Assembly (NCBI RefSeq): GCF_009389715.1
Contig: NC_052400.1
Span: 18,693,674 to 18,757,673, forward strand
DNA from: Phoenix dactylifera
Lineage: Eukaryota; Streptophyta; Magnoliopsida; Arecales; Arecaceae
Reading direction: 5' to 3'
DNA length: 64,000 nucleotides
Part shown: positions 48,601-61,249 of the stretch, one piece after another
Layout of the letters: every line of letters begins with the position of its first letter
Position numbering within the stretch: position 1 is the stretch's first letter
The notes under the pieces: model-generated
What the model was told of the DNA's origin: nothing
What the model saw: the letters and a program-made list of their open reading frames with translations, nothing else
The model's database searches: none
Position numbers and translations under genes: made by a program

Positions 48601-51600
48601 GCAGACAAATGAAGGAGTATAGAGTGCTTTAAGAGCCGAGTGTGGTGTTGTTGGATTGTTGATGTCCCAAAAAAGACCAATAATTTTGTATAAAATATAC
48701 AACCCAAACCCCATCCCTCTCACGGCGGACATGAAAAATAGTTGCACGGTGACAGTTGCCCTGTTTCCTTTAATAAAATATTATTTAAATTCAAAATTTG
48801 TTCCTATTTCTATTCCGAAAAAGCTTGGACTATATAAAACTAAGTTTTTATTGGGTAAAAAGTGACTTCTACAAAAAATATTGTTATTCTACTTTTATTT
48901 CTTGTTATTTTCCTTTATAATACTGTTATAATCCTAAATTATTCCAAATTACACATGATGGGGCAAATGATGGTTATTCTGATAGTTATAATTGTCAATC
49001 ACAGTTTCAATATTGGTCCGTTATAATAGAATAACATAATCGAACCTTTCCAAAAGCTAGCTGGTTTGAGGATATAGTGAATTCATGTTCCCTTCCCCTA
49101 GGTTTATACATTGGTTTGGACATTTGGGCCTTAAATGAGGTTAATATTGTTTTTGTTGTATAGTTATTAGTTGGACTATTTTCTTAGCTAGCGAGCTTTG
49201 GTCTTTCTACATATTCTGAAATAAAAATGGATGGAAATCTTCAAAAGATGATGTCACCATGTGCATGGAAGATGCTACAGAAGATCAACCAAAGCGTGGC
49301 TCCAAGCTGCGTCCACCAGGGGCCGTGAAACTCGGGATTTTTCTCGTGTTCAAGGTACCAGATTATGATCCCTGTGTAGATTAAGGTGGCGAAGATCAGG
49401 GCCCATACTGCCTTGGAGAATGGCTTGGTGAGCATCAACGTTTCGTGATCTGGTTTCACACGAACCAACATGGATAAACCGGACCCAAGAAATGGCTGGG
49501 TGAACGTGACGTTCGCCGAACGCTTAGCTAGTATAGTGACGTCCCCCACCACAGCATCAAGAACCTGTGAAAAACTGACATGTGTTGATATTTCAAGATC
49601 TTAAAGCATCAGACCATCTAGTGATCTTAAAGTTGCAGTACAGGCTTGATGAACGGGAAGAACAGAAAAATCAACGATTGCTTCTATAATCACGCACGCT
49701 CGAGCAAAATCGAAACTCGTGCGCTGCCACTGAGAAACTAAAGAACTACTTTGCAGAGGGATATTATGCGTTCAGAAAGGATTCCTTAATTCCACCTCCC
49801 TTGCCCATCTTTTTATTAAAAAATTTCTCCGGGAGATTAATGAGAGAGTGAGAACGACCCTCCTGCGGCCCTGCCGTATCCCTGGAAATCCCTGCAGAAT
49901 AAACCTGCTAGATAGAAAGGCAGCGTGGAGCTTCAAGAAGATTCGTCGTCAGCACTCAGCAATCATTTAGGATACATGCATATAATCGCTATGATAATAA
50001 AAATTCAGATTAAATGAACCTTCCGTATTCACAAAAGAAAAAAAGAACTAAAGTGTTATTCTTAGAAGAATTATGCGGGTTAAAGAGAAGGAAATCATCA
50101 TGTCAAATGTCAAATGATGTAAAAAGCTTAATCTTGCCAAAAGTTCAGGAAGTCCGAACTAGAACTTTACCTTCAAGGTCACTAGGGAGATGAGCTCATC
50201 GTAAGTTCCATCCAAGGGGATGAACTCGTATTCTAGGTCGTACTTCAAACGCTTCAGGGTCTCCTTGAACACAGCGATGCAGAATCCCGTCACTGCCCTC
50301 ACCTTCCCCGTTTCGTCGTACTCTACCTTCACGAACTGGTCGAAGGCCGTCCGGGCCGGAACCCCAATCCTCTGCCGACCCCACCCACCCGGGACCCTCC
50401 ATGGGCCTCCAGGCCAGTAGACCGGACCCAAGACATCCACGGCAGGCCTACCAAGGCCCATGTCTCCCACCTCGTTAACGAATCCCGATCCCTTGAGCCA
50501 GAATCCCAGTTCTTTATAGCTCTTGCCCACAACATTGACTACCCGAAAAGCCGGGGAGCCCTTCCCCTCTGCTAGGCTCCCATCTTTTCTGAAACTAATC
50601 GGCCCGCTGAGCCCAGTAAATTGACAAGAGAGAATCCCTTCGAACAGCGTCTTGCGCTGCTTCGCGGTCTCAGATGCGGCGCGAGCGATGACGCGCAGCG
50701 CATCATAAGCTCGCAAAGCCAAGACTCCCGGGTCGACGTACTTCTCCCCTTCCTTTCCGTAACTGGATTCGTATCCCTGCCGGAATTTGGTATGGAAGTC
50801 GCGGTAGGAGTCGGTGGTCTCGTTGAAATAGATCTTGATACCTACCACGCCTTGCATGTAAGAAGAGAGGAACGACGGCGGGAGGGCCGAGTCAAAGAGG
50901 GTGGTGATATCATCGTTGGTGATCCAGACGTGGCCCTTCGCCGTCATTCCCAACCTCTTTGCCTCCTGGAAGAGATGGACGGTCAATAACGAAGATGCCC
51001 GGACGATGATGTACACCTTGGGCAGCTGTCTCCGCACCCTCTCCAACTCTCGACGCACCGCGGCCTTTGGGTCAGGGAGCGAGCCCATTGGTGGGAAGGC
51101 GGCGCCGTAGGCTATATCGGATCCGACGTCTCGTAGGTAGTTAGATAAAAGAGCGATAGTTGCGTAGATGCTGCCGTACGCGTCGTCTTCGTAGAGCGCG
51201 ATGACCCTCCTCCAGTTGTAGGATTTCACTAGGTCCGCGAGGCATTGCACTTGTCCCGAATCCGGGTACGACACGCGGACCAAGAAGGGTCTGGGTGCCA
51301 AGGCCAGCGGAGGGTTCGCCGCGAGAGAGAGCACCGGAATTTTGGCCTGACCGCCGAGCACTGCCACCGTGTCCGCCTCCGGCCATGGTACTGTGCTGAC
51401 AATTACTTCTGCTCCCCAGTCGATGAGATTTTTAGCTGCATTCGAACGCGTTTGAATAGTTTTAGCAAGTTGGGACAAATTTTTCTTCTTTCACGTTATC
51501 ATTTGTCTAAATTACCGTCTGAAGTTGATCGTAGCTGATTGCTGCTGTTGGAATCGCTGACATGGAGTAGTAACGTAGAAGTGGAATTGAATTGTTGGGC

Positions 51601-51759
51601 TGCGATCTCAATGGCCATCTTTTGCTCTCTTCCAGTGCGAGACTTAGTGTTAACGATGGCACCGATGTGAACAGTACTGAGTGCTCTACCGGAGAGGAGG
51701 AGATAAGAGCAGCATGATAAAAAAAGGAAGCGAAGACAGGTCGTAGGTTTCATGGACAT
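45693..51759 (-). CDS. GLR: Glutamate receptor-like channel, copy B
   Basis: Five exons matching copy A: 51759-51516, 51435-50171, 49564-49258, 48100-47733 and 46205-45693, coding for 898 residues with consistent phases and GT/AG borders. Exons 2, 3 and 4 have exactly the copy A lengths (1265, 307 and 368 nt). Exon 1 is 6 nt shorter and exon 5 is 3 nt longer. The same architecture applies: signal peptide, flytrap domain, S1, M1, pore loop, M3, S2, M4 and tail. The M3 motif reads SYTNTLSS against CYTATLSS in copy A, and the pore ends SIFHAHG against SIFYAHG. The cytosolic tail is the most different part. Nothing in the frame is broken, so both genes are probably usable. Intron 3 is about 0.53 kb longer than in copy A. 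A role as amino-acid-gated cation channel at the plasma membrane follows from the family. Confidence 0.93.
48470..49005. other. Insertion of about 0.53 kb in intron 3 of GLR copy B
   Basis: The intron between exons 3 and 4 is 1157 bp here and 623 bp in copy A. Similarity breaks after CTTATATTTTGATAATG and resumes at TTCAATATTGGTCCGTTAT. The extra DNA is AT-rich and non-coding, and I could not find clear inverted repeats or a clean target duplication. Confidence 0.7.
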
Positions 51760-51979
51760 CTACATAAGTTACTCCTCGGCTCTTGGGGAAGAGGAGCTTT
51801 TTAGGCTAGGGCTAGCAGGCTTTAGGTACAAACGGCTAGCATGTGCTAATTTTAAAGGAGACGAGAGAGTGGAAAGAGCGACGAAATGGAATAGTTATTG
51901 GTTGGACCCTATCCACCAGCTCACCTATGGACCAATCCCACAACCAAAGTATGCCAAAGATAAATAGGGACACATCATG

Positions 51980-52400
51980 TTCGTGCATGTCTCCCTATAG
52001 TTTGTCATAACTGTATTATTTACGTTCCTAAATTATGTATAAATATTCAAAATCTTCCCAATGAATAACCAATATGAAATTAAACATATATCCTAGCTAG
52101 TATCTTCGCCAGATTAAGGATCCAAATTTATTCAAATTCAATCACAAATGCCACGATCAACCTGTGATAACTCCAAATGGGCATTTGCTGCGTTGTCTCA
52201 TAATCCACATAGCTCATGGGATCTGACTGAATTTGTAACAACCCAAAAATCTCACCCAAAAAAACTAGTTGGATGGTATTATTTGAATTTCTAGTCTCTA
52301 TACGTACCCAAGATCTTCTCGGCAAACAACCAATATGAGACTAAACAAATGCCCGCATAATTCCTCACATAAAATGAAAAATAGAATCGGTGATAGTGTT
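51980..52400 (-). mobile_element. TRIM-like LTR element (fossil)
   Basis: Two related direct repeats (about 52010-52110 and 52234-52390 on +) flank an internal stretch of about 120 bp. The right repeat starts TGTAACAACCC and contains ACCAATATGAGACTAAAC, as in the copy near 1873. On the minus strand a tRNA-Met-type primer-binding region would lie just inside that repeat. Non-coding, partial and old. It lies in the upstream flank of GLR copy B and is absent from copy A. Confidence 0.55.
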
Positions 52401-53110
52401 GGAAGAAGGCTGACCCCGTTTGGGAGTTCACCTTTTCCCAGCACGTGCAACGAATGTGCAATCCTTTTCTTTTTGTGGGGGAACGAGCTTTCGGCCCTAA
52501 TTTGGTAATGAGCTACCGGCACGTGCCCATCTTAATCCCCAAGCCAGTCAAACGGACCAAGCTCTAGCAGGGTATTACAGTTGGACCGGTCGGCCGCCGA
52601 GCTGGTGGACCTGCTCAAACTTATAATCTCACGACGAAATAGAACTATTGCTTCCTCGTAAGTGTACGCCGTTTTGGGTTTGCTTGCAACTTGCCGAAGA
52701 GCAATCTCTGAAAGCAACCCTGACCCAGGGAATCTAAAACCTTCCGTTCCGATCTCTTGGAAAGTAAACAGAGCACTTATCTGAGAAAAAATATTCAGTA
52801 CTCGACAGACCCGCGTGTAAAGAAAACTGCCCCGTCTACAATGACAACCACAAAGTGTACATGGTAGAAAGGGATCGATCATTGAAAAAATACTTTGCCA
52901 GGAGATTTGGGTGTTGAAAAAGTGGCCAACGGAGAATTTGCGTTAAAATCCCTTCCATGGGAGGACCTGCCAGTAAGTTCACCTGAACCAACGGAGAAGA
53001 ATTTACTCCCCGTCAACCGCGTTCAGACATTCCATTGGACAACTTACCGTCGTTCTTTCCTTCCCTCTCACATCAATGTTGCCGCTAGAGATGGAAGATT
53101 ATCGCAGACG
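52401..53110. repeat. Upstream flank of GLR copy B
   Basis: The stretch 52880-53095 aligns with 40990-41110 (shared ACATCAATGTTGCCGCTA, GACAACTTACC). The remainder to the left has no match in copy A that I can see. No gene was recognised. Confidence 0.6.
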
Positions 53111-53636
53111 AGACCTCTAAGGTCCACAAGCTAAAAACTTTCGGTTAATTATTTCGCGGTCCCTACATGGACGGCGGTGTCGGAAGACTTCGTATTGACC
53201 GGAACATAATTCGCTGTCCGCAAGATACTGGATTTATAACTTACGATCCGCATCTTTAAGTTAAAATGCCAAAAATACCTCCATCGGGCGTCCGTCCAAA
53301 TGATCCATCTTTTTCTCAAGCTTCACATCGACGTGACTCGCGGTCAATACCAAGCAAAGCAACCTTCATAAATCAAAAAAAATTCCATTGAAAATATTGT
53401 CTTTATCTATTAACAAGATAAAAATATTATATAGCTTTATACAACCATTACCCCATCCTACGGAAAAGTGACATGCTTATTCATTTTCAATTTCGGTTGG
53501 GGATGATATTAACTAGCCTAGTTTGTGGCTTTTCCTTCATGATACTTCATCAGAGATATTAACAATCCGACCCCTCCCCGCAAGCATCACGCTTCAACAC
53601 ATTCTTTACCACCACGATACGTGTATATACTTAATA
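53111..53636. other. Left part of the copy B-specific insert
   Basis: No ORF with a recognisable domain. Similarity to copy A stops at about 53100 and does not resume until 55853 (or 55777). Confidence 0.5.
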
Positions 53637-54760
53637 TTCCACAACACACGTAATATAATATTTTACATACACACTTAATATAGAATGGTACATACTTAAT
53701 ATAGCATGGTATACACTTAATATAAAATGGCACAAACTTAATATACCAAAGTATACACTTAATATAATATAGTACACAGATAATAGAATACAACATACAG
53801 TTACTATATAATGGTACACTGTTAATATGACATAGTAAATAGTTAAAATCCCAATGATATCCATATATTAGTTCCTCTCCTCAAATTAAAACCATTATTG
53901 GGGGCTATTGATTCTCATTCTCTGCTATCGTAGTGCAGTCCCACTCTACCGGATCACCCACATGAATTCCATCCTCTACCATGCTTCTACCACCTCCCTT
54001 CATCCTCTTTTTCACAGACATAACTACCAACCTCTCTGAGGTCCACTAGTCCCATGCCTACGTGATCAAGATTGGCCTCATCCAGCCTTCGGTTGAAAAT
54101 TCTCTTCGTCGCTAATCGCTATCACCGTCAAGGAGCCCTCAGTGCACAGTTAATATCTTCCAGTAAATAGTTATTAGATACGTGTACACACTTAATATAT
54201 CATAGTACATAAGCATACTTAATACATCATAGTATATAGTTAATATAACATAGTTAATATCCTCTTGTACACAGTTATAAGATATATGTACACACTTAAT
54301 ATACCATAATACATAATTATATATCACAGTACACCTGTACAAACTTAATATACCATAATGCAGTATAAAGTTAATGTCTCCTAATATATAGTTACTAGAT
54401 ACATGTACAAACTTAACATACCATAGTACATAGTTAATATACCACAATATATACTTAATATACCATAGTATATAGTTAATATAACACAGTACAAAGTTAA
54501 TATCTCCTAGTGCACAATTAGTAGATACATGTACACACTTAATATACTATATTATACAGTTACTATATCATAGTACAAAGTTATTAGATATGCATACATA
54601 CTTAATATACCATAGTATATAATTAATATACCACAATATACACTTAATATACAACAATATATAGTTAACATAATGCAATACACAGTTAATATCCCTTAGT
54701 ACATAGCTATTAGATACATGTATATACTTAATATACCGTACTGTACATGTTATATCATAA
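53637..54760. repeat. AT-rich minisatellite, units of about 18-24 bp
   Basis: More than forty copies of variants of ACTTAATATACCATAGTACA and AGTTAATAT fill about 1.1 kb, broken by a non-repeat stretch at about 53870-54140. Higher-order blocks with TACATGTACACACTTAATAT recur every 120-240 bp from about 54170. Where the unit length is a multiple of three, the minus strand stays open and yields repeated peptides such as FYIKCVPCYIKYVP, which are by-products. The base bias and variation between units suggest an established, drifting array. Confidence 0.9.
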
Positions 54761-55776
54761 ATTCTGTAGGTATTTTCCTTAATGACTGTGCTATATTAGA
54801 TATTTTACTAAGCATAAACTATTTTGCATGTATAGAAAGAAGGTCAGGGTCTTATCAAGCATATATTATCTTGGTATATATGTAAGAGAATTGTCAAGTC
54901 ATCCTTTTTTTTGGCACACAATTAACATAATTGATAAACCAAAATATACTAAAACTTGTTTAAGATCCATAATGGTTTGTCGTGTAATATATCAGGCTCA
55001 TTTATTTATTTAATCCAAATTCAGAAAATTGATTCATCATGAATATGTTCAGGTAGCAATCAAGTCTAGATTACTGCAAAATCAAGTCAGATTTGGTTTG
55101 ATACGATTTCACCCAATTTTGCTTGAAATTGACACGGTCGCCCATTAGGACCTGGTAAGCTTTCTTTGGACATGACTTCAATTAATAGGTAGGTCAAGTC
55201 AGGCTGAAGTTTTGTTTGTGTGGGTTAAAACAACTCATCAATAGTCTCTTGCCCCAGCACCTAGGTTGAATTTCTTTTAAATCTTTTAAAAAAAATAAAA
55301 AAGCCTCCCATTCAATCAAAAAAAAACTAACAGCTCTGATGATGGCAGTGGACCGGGAGAGAGGGCCGGGGAGGGAAATGTTGGTGAAGCTGAAAGAGCA
55401 GTAGAAGATAGAGGAGGATGACTGTGGAAAAGATCGATGGAAGGGCATGGAGGACGACTGAGGCCGGGGGGTGCTGGTGGATGAGGAAAGGGTCAAGCTC
55501 AAGGGATGCTGGCGGATGAGAAGGACCACCAGAGGTGAGGTGTGGATCAATGGAAGGGAGGGAAGAAAGCGAGAGCCGGTGGTCAAGACAAGTTGCAGGT
55601 TGAACAAGTAGAGCGAGGTGGCAGACTGAGAGGGACATGCAGGAGAGTACAAGAGAAGATGGAGTTTGACAAGCTAGGAGTGGGAAAGTCAGGAAAGAAG
55701 GTTCGGTATAAAGAAATTAATATGGAAGGCATTTTTATCCTCTAGGGATCTATAGTTAAAAACGAATTTGTCTGCG
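54761..55776. other. Right part of the copy B-specific insert
   Basis: The stretch 55330-55730 is purine-rich on + (G/A) and opens frames on both strands, but none has a recognisable domain. No terminal repeats found. Confidence 0.45.
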
Positions 55777-56424
55777 GACCGGATGTTATAAAACGAGTTC
55801 ACAGAGGTAACAATTAAAGCATGGTCCAAGGATGGACCGGCGATTAATTTCCTCAAAAACTTTTTACTTTGTTTCCAAACTTGGAGATGGCATGGGAGCG
55901 GGTTGTGTTCTACATGCATCATGTCATTTGATTGTCCCATATAGTGCAGGTCCTTGGATTGCCATCAACATAAATGCAATAGAACTAACATCTGCGATAA
56001 TAAAATGTATCACATGAGATGAAAAAATTCTGCATCCAATGCCTAGCTTTAAGTAGATTGCAAATAATATCAGCCATGAAGTTGGTGGTGTGATTGCCTT
56101 CTGAACAAAATGTGAAGCAGTGGATTTCGTTCAAGATTTGCCAACATGCATTTTATTATTCTCATAAGCGATTTGCCAATCCCTATTCCACCAAAAATTA
56201 GTGACCTAGCCCCCCTCGATCTACAATCAGCCCCCCTTGATCTACAATCAGCTACGTTGGAAGTTAGACATTACAATATTAATGCTCTCCTATGATAGAG
56301 TTTGCGATATTATTGTTCTCAAAATGAAAATAATGATAATATGACAACCTAGCGTTTGAAACAACTGATATTGTTAACTTATGTTCATTTTCTAATTGCT
56401 TGCATCTGCACTTAAAAGTTGCCA

Positions 56425-56535
<111 letters not shown>

Positions 56536-56953
56536 GGTTCTCAATTGCAAGGCTGGCCAAAATCATGTTAGAGGTCGAGATTAAAATGTTACACACACAC
56601 ACAAAAAAAAAAAAAAAAACTAGATTAAGAAAATGTTGGCTTTGGGTTTAAAAACTAGCAGGTCAGCTAAGATTGTCAAACATTGAATATGAATTTCGTT
56701 TGGGTTTGAGGTTGGGCACGGACTCATGCCTAGTCGGACCAAAGCAAAGAGTGATGTTTGGGCCAGGTTAAGGCTTGATCTGCTTAATTCTTGGTTCAGG
56801 CCTTCTTAGGTTTGGGCCCAGTAGGAACACAATAATTCTAGCTCCGAAAAGCCTTAGCTTCGGGTTGGGCCGTCACATGACAATTCTATTAAAACAAGGT
56901 CCTTGTGGGGGTTATCCTTATTTCAGTAATTGGACATCTATTATGCGATTAAG

Positions 56954-57050
56954 GATCAATATGTTTTATCTTTTGACTTTTTTTGGATGTATCCGTACCC
57001 ATCGTATATGATACATCTGCTCTAGCAAAACTAAAAAAAGATCAATAATG
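56954..57050 (+). mobile_element. Very short LINE 3' tail with target duplications
   Basis: A 76-bp insert (56964-57039) lies between GATCAATATG (56954-56963) and GATCAATAATG (57040-57050). It contains GGATGTATCCGTACCCATCG and GATACATCTGCTCTAGCAAA, matching the 3' end of the LINE fragment at 61560-61605, and ends A-rich. Copy A has the uninterrupted site at about 42588. This is an extreme 5' truncation. Confidence 0.85.
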
Positions 57051-57300
57051 TCTTTTATTTGAAATTCTAATATATAGAAAGTACTGCATAAGGAGGCGGA
57101 GAGTTCTGAGCCTCTGTTGACCCAATTTTTGAATTTGGGCTCTGATCATTTCTCATATGAAAAAGTGCTGACTAGCGTACAACTAAGGTCTTTTTTTTAT
57201 TTTTTTTACCTTCTTTTATCGATGGGGGCGGCTTCTTATCCTCTACCCTCTACCCACCCTTATCCAGGATGGAGCTCAAGCTCCTAGGTTGATAAAACTA

Positions 57301-57420
57301 TTTTTTTTATTTTTTGATGAAGAGGGACGCAAAACCATCCGGCCTTTATTAGAAAAATAAAATTTACATATACTATTTATAAAGAATTTACAAACAAAAA
57401 AATAAAAAACTTTTACAAAA
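57301..57420 (-). mobile_element. Possible minus-strand LINE 3' end
   Basis: Read on minus, AATAAAGGCCGGATGG and CCCTCTTCATCA are followed by an A-rich end (the T-run at 57301-57315). This resembles a 3' UTR of a plant LINE with its tail, heavily 5'-truncated. Target duplications were not found. Confidence 0.3.
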
Positions 57421-58929
57421 AGTAGTGGTCTATAAGTAGATCTATTAAACTATTCAATAAGTTGAACAATCTCATATGCGATTTGAAGGATCTCTATATC
57501 TTCAATATGCAACTAGATCGATAAAACTATTGCTCGTCGTATAACTAAAGATTGAAGCGAGAGCCGACACTACGTGTGATCAAACCTCCGCCCCTTGTTT
57601 GAAGAAGTAAAGACCATACTAAAGGTAGATTGCAGTACCCACTTAAGATCAAGACTCGGGATGAAATAATAAATTCTGATTTTCATATGGGAGCTTCCAC
57701 ATTTTAATGTTCCACTTTTTTATGTAATGATTAGACTGAAAGAACATTAAACAACCTAAGAAAATCCATCTAGACCCATCACTTCAAAAAACTGAGTAAA
57801 CAAATTTAAGAATGCCAACTAATTTAGTTGGTATTTAATTAAAAAAAGAGAAAAATGGTTCAATTGGTTGATTCACTAGGGATTGGATATCAATGACTGA
57901 ATCCTAACCTTCACCATAATTTGTGATCTCAACAGATTTCGATGGACTTTTTGCCTATCTTTTGATGTAATATGAAAAAAATAGCAAATCCATCTATTTT
58001 CTAAAAACAATAATTAGATTAGGTAGGTAGCTCAAACTAAACCGAGCCAGACTTACATCAAGCAAATTCCCTAGACTGCTAAACCAATAAGCAATCATAG
58101 TGAAAAGGAGCAAGATTTACATAAAGTACATCTGGCCTGAAAGCAAGGCAAGATATCATCTTACAGCCCAAATTGTAGAATTTTTTCACAGCTAAAGCAT
58201 ATGTCTGATCATAATAAATAGCATCAGATAATTACACTATAGCACTTTCCTTTCCTGCTTTAAAACGATCCACTCCCAGTTGAATAGGTGCAGTAAAATA
58301 TCTACAATCCAATTTGGAGATATGGTGGATTTTTGTAGGCTGCAAAGAAATGAGTTTTTTCCATAAAAAACATACCTCTCCGATAATTAAGACAAGGCCT
58401 AGAGTTGCTGGGCCAATAAGATTGATTATTAAAAAAATCTCAATTTATTTGTTTTCTTATGAAACATAAACATCAATGAGTATGGATGATATTTTTTTTT
58501 TCCATTTATACGTCTCATCCACCATAGAATTATCAGTGCAGAGATTTTGAAAGTTTTGTAGTTTTGAGCAAGTAACATCCTACATCTTGTCAAATCAAAA
58601 CAAATATAATTGAAGGCAACAACTGGACTGGAGTTTTCTACTACGATTATAGTTTCCAACCTGACGGCTTATGTACATGGGCCGGGCTTGGGCCAGATAT
58701 CCAGAACCTGCAGGCGAATTCCTTCGGCGGCTTTACGCGAATGATGGAAATGGGTTGTCAGGGGCCCAAGGATACCTCGGGCCGAACGAAATGCATATGT
58801 TTGGATGAGAACAGCATATGCTCCAAAGGAAATCCAATTTATCTTGGTCTTAGAGGATCTAAAGACCATTCCTCGTAGCAAGAGGGGAAAAAAAGAAGAA
58901 GAAAGAAAGAAAAAGCTAAGGATCAGGAC
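57421..58929. other. Intergenic DNA
   Basis: No gene or element recognised. Open frames at 58429-58659 and 58669-58881 on minus lack any domain. Confidence 0.45.
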
Positions 58930-59350
58930 TAATCAGAAAGGGCTCCGAGGCGATGTCTCTCCATAAAAGTGAAATCACCACGCTTGGCTAGAAATACCCG
59001 AATAAGCTGTCTCAAGAAATATCGCGGTGATGCTTCCTTTTCCAAAGCCTTTTGAGTAGTTTTCCGCCTTCCCAGTCTTGTGAATCTTGTGCTCCTTGTA
59101 GCCCAATACAGCTTGCAGATACTTCAAAACAAACGAGTTTCCATCACAGCATACCTTGCTGTCAGCTACAACTGGTTCGAAGTTTTCTAGGGCAGTTAAA
59201 ATATTGTTTGCTGTGAAACCTGATGTTAGGATCCTCCTCGTACACAACGTAAAGGTAATTGCAGTCGGTGAGTTGTATGATTTCCCATAGGTTTTACCAT
59301 ATGCGAAAAATATGGAGGTGAAGATTAACCGGTGCGACTCCTAGCTGCGT
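58930..59350 (-). pseudogene. GLR: Broken GLR fragment, pore to mid S2
   Basis: Minus-strand pieces match copies A and B. LWTQLG lies at the pore start (about 59330), then after a frame change LIFTSIFFAYG, then NILTALENFEPVVADSK (for SSIMTNQKLEPMVDHK), CDGNSFVLKYLQAVLGYKEH, AENYSKGFGKGSITAIFLET, and a degraded FYGET end. The pore part runs straight into the M3 part (AYGKTYGKSYN) without the 0.6-1.2 kb intron seen in A and B. It lacks the N-terminal domains, S1 and M4, has at least one frameshift and one stop, and cannot make a channel. It is much more diverged than A and B are from each other. Confidence 0.85.
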
Positions 59351-60306
<956 letters not shown>

Positions 60307-60439
60307 GGTGGATGATTCATACCGTTTTAGTACAGATGCAACTCAATCAACAACCCCGTTGGCCTCTTTATACACATTCATAGCCTATAAGGCTATCTTG
60401 TCATATATCATGATCGAGATATCTCGAAGCAGGGGGTGA

Positions 60440-60708
60440 CACTCGCCCACACTACTAGCGCTCCGCTGAATCTAGCCAATAACCATAGCTGAATCACCCT
60501 CAAGTTGTATCGCTCTAACCCACAGCACTCGCCGAGCATAGTCTAATTCTATGCAGATTGTTCTCAGCTCAGTCCTTATTACCACTTTAAAATCCGGACT
60601 TCTGATAACAAACTCTGCACCTCTCATGTCGCTGTACACATCAAAATTAATCTTGTGGAAGCTCAAGAGTTGTGAAAAATAAGCTTGAGATGACGAAAGA
60701 TAACATTC
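60440..60708 (-). mobile_element. LINE RNase H remnant
   Basis: Minus-strand peptide HKINFDVYSDMRGAEFVIRS and LEGDSAMVIG follow the RNase H pattern of plant L1 LINEs (NFDGS...VIRD... and EGDS). The acidic core is partly kept (D of NFD, E of TELR, D of GDS). It is a short piece, truncated at both ends, next to a (TA)n tract. Confidence 0.7.
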
Positions 60709-60709
60709 C

Positions 60710-60819
60710 TTGGACGCCTGCAGTTTGAACAAGGGAAACCATAGCAAAAGCCATGACATCTAGTTTGGACACCTGCAGTTTGAACAGGGGAAACCATAGC
60801 AAAAGCCATGACATCTAGC
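60710..60819. repeat. Tandem duplication, 55-bp units
   Basis: Two adjacent units (60710-60764 and 60765-60819), both with CCTGCAGTTTGAACA and CCATAGCAAAAGCCATGACA. Only about two differences separate them, so this is recent. Confidence 0.93.
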
Positions 60820-61249
60820 GTTAGCTATTGATGGCAATTATAGCAGAAGAGCTGCTTGCTATAGTCCCAATAGCGTGGGAAAGGAAACGGCTGAACGACA
60901 AGCCAGCAAAAAATGGTCCTTTTCCTAAAGGAAAACTATACATCATCTAGTGTGGGAAAGGAAGGGGTTGATCAATCAGTAGCACAAACTTTTTTAACAA
61001 AGAAATTCCCTTCCAGCTGGTTAACTCAGCAAAACATGAATTAAAGAAAAGATCACTTTTGTTTGGCAGTCAAATAATGTACGCAGACTCTAAGATGTGT
61101 TCGGATGTCGGGTATAGATTACATAAATATGAAACAACAACTTCTCTATTGCCTATATTCTTCGGGCCATCTGAACCTTTTGACTCTAGAAACTGGCAAA
61201 AAGCTAAAGTGTGAAATTGTCATTAGTTCGACTTCAAGTGTGGTGGCAA

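Noticed and set aside
53587-54447. Minus-strand frames with repeated YIKCVP-like peptides
   Set aside because: By-product of the AT minisatellite; no start context or domain.
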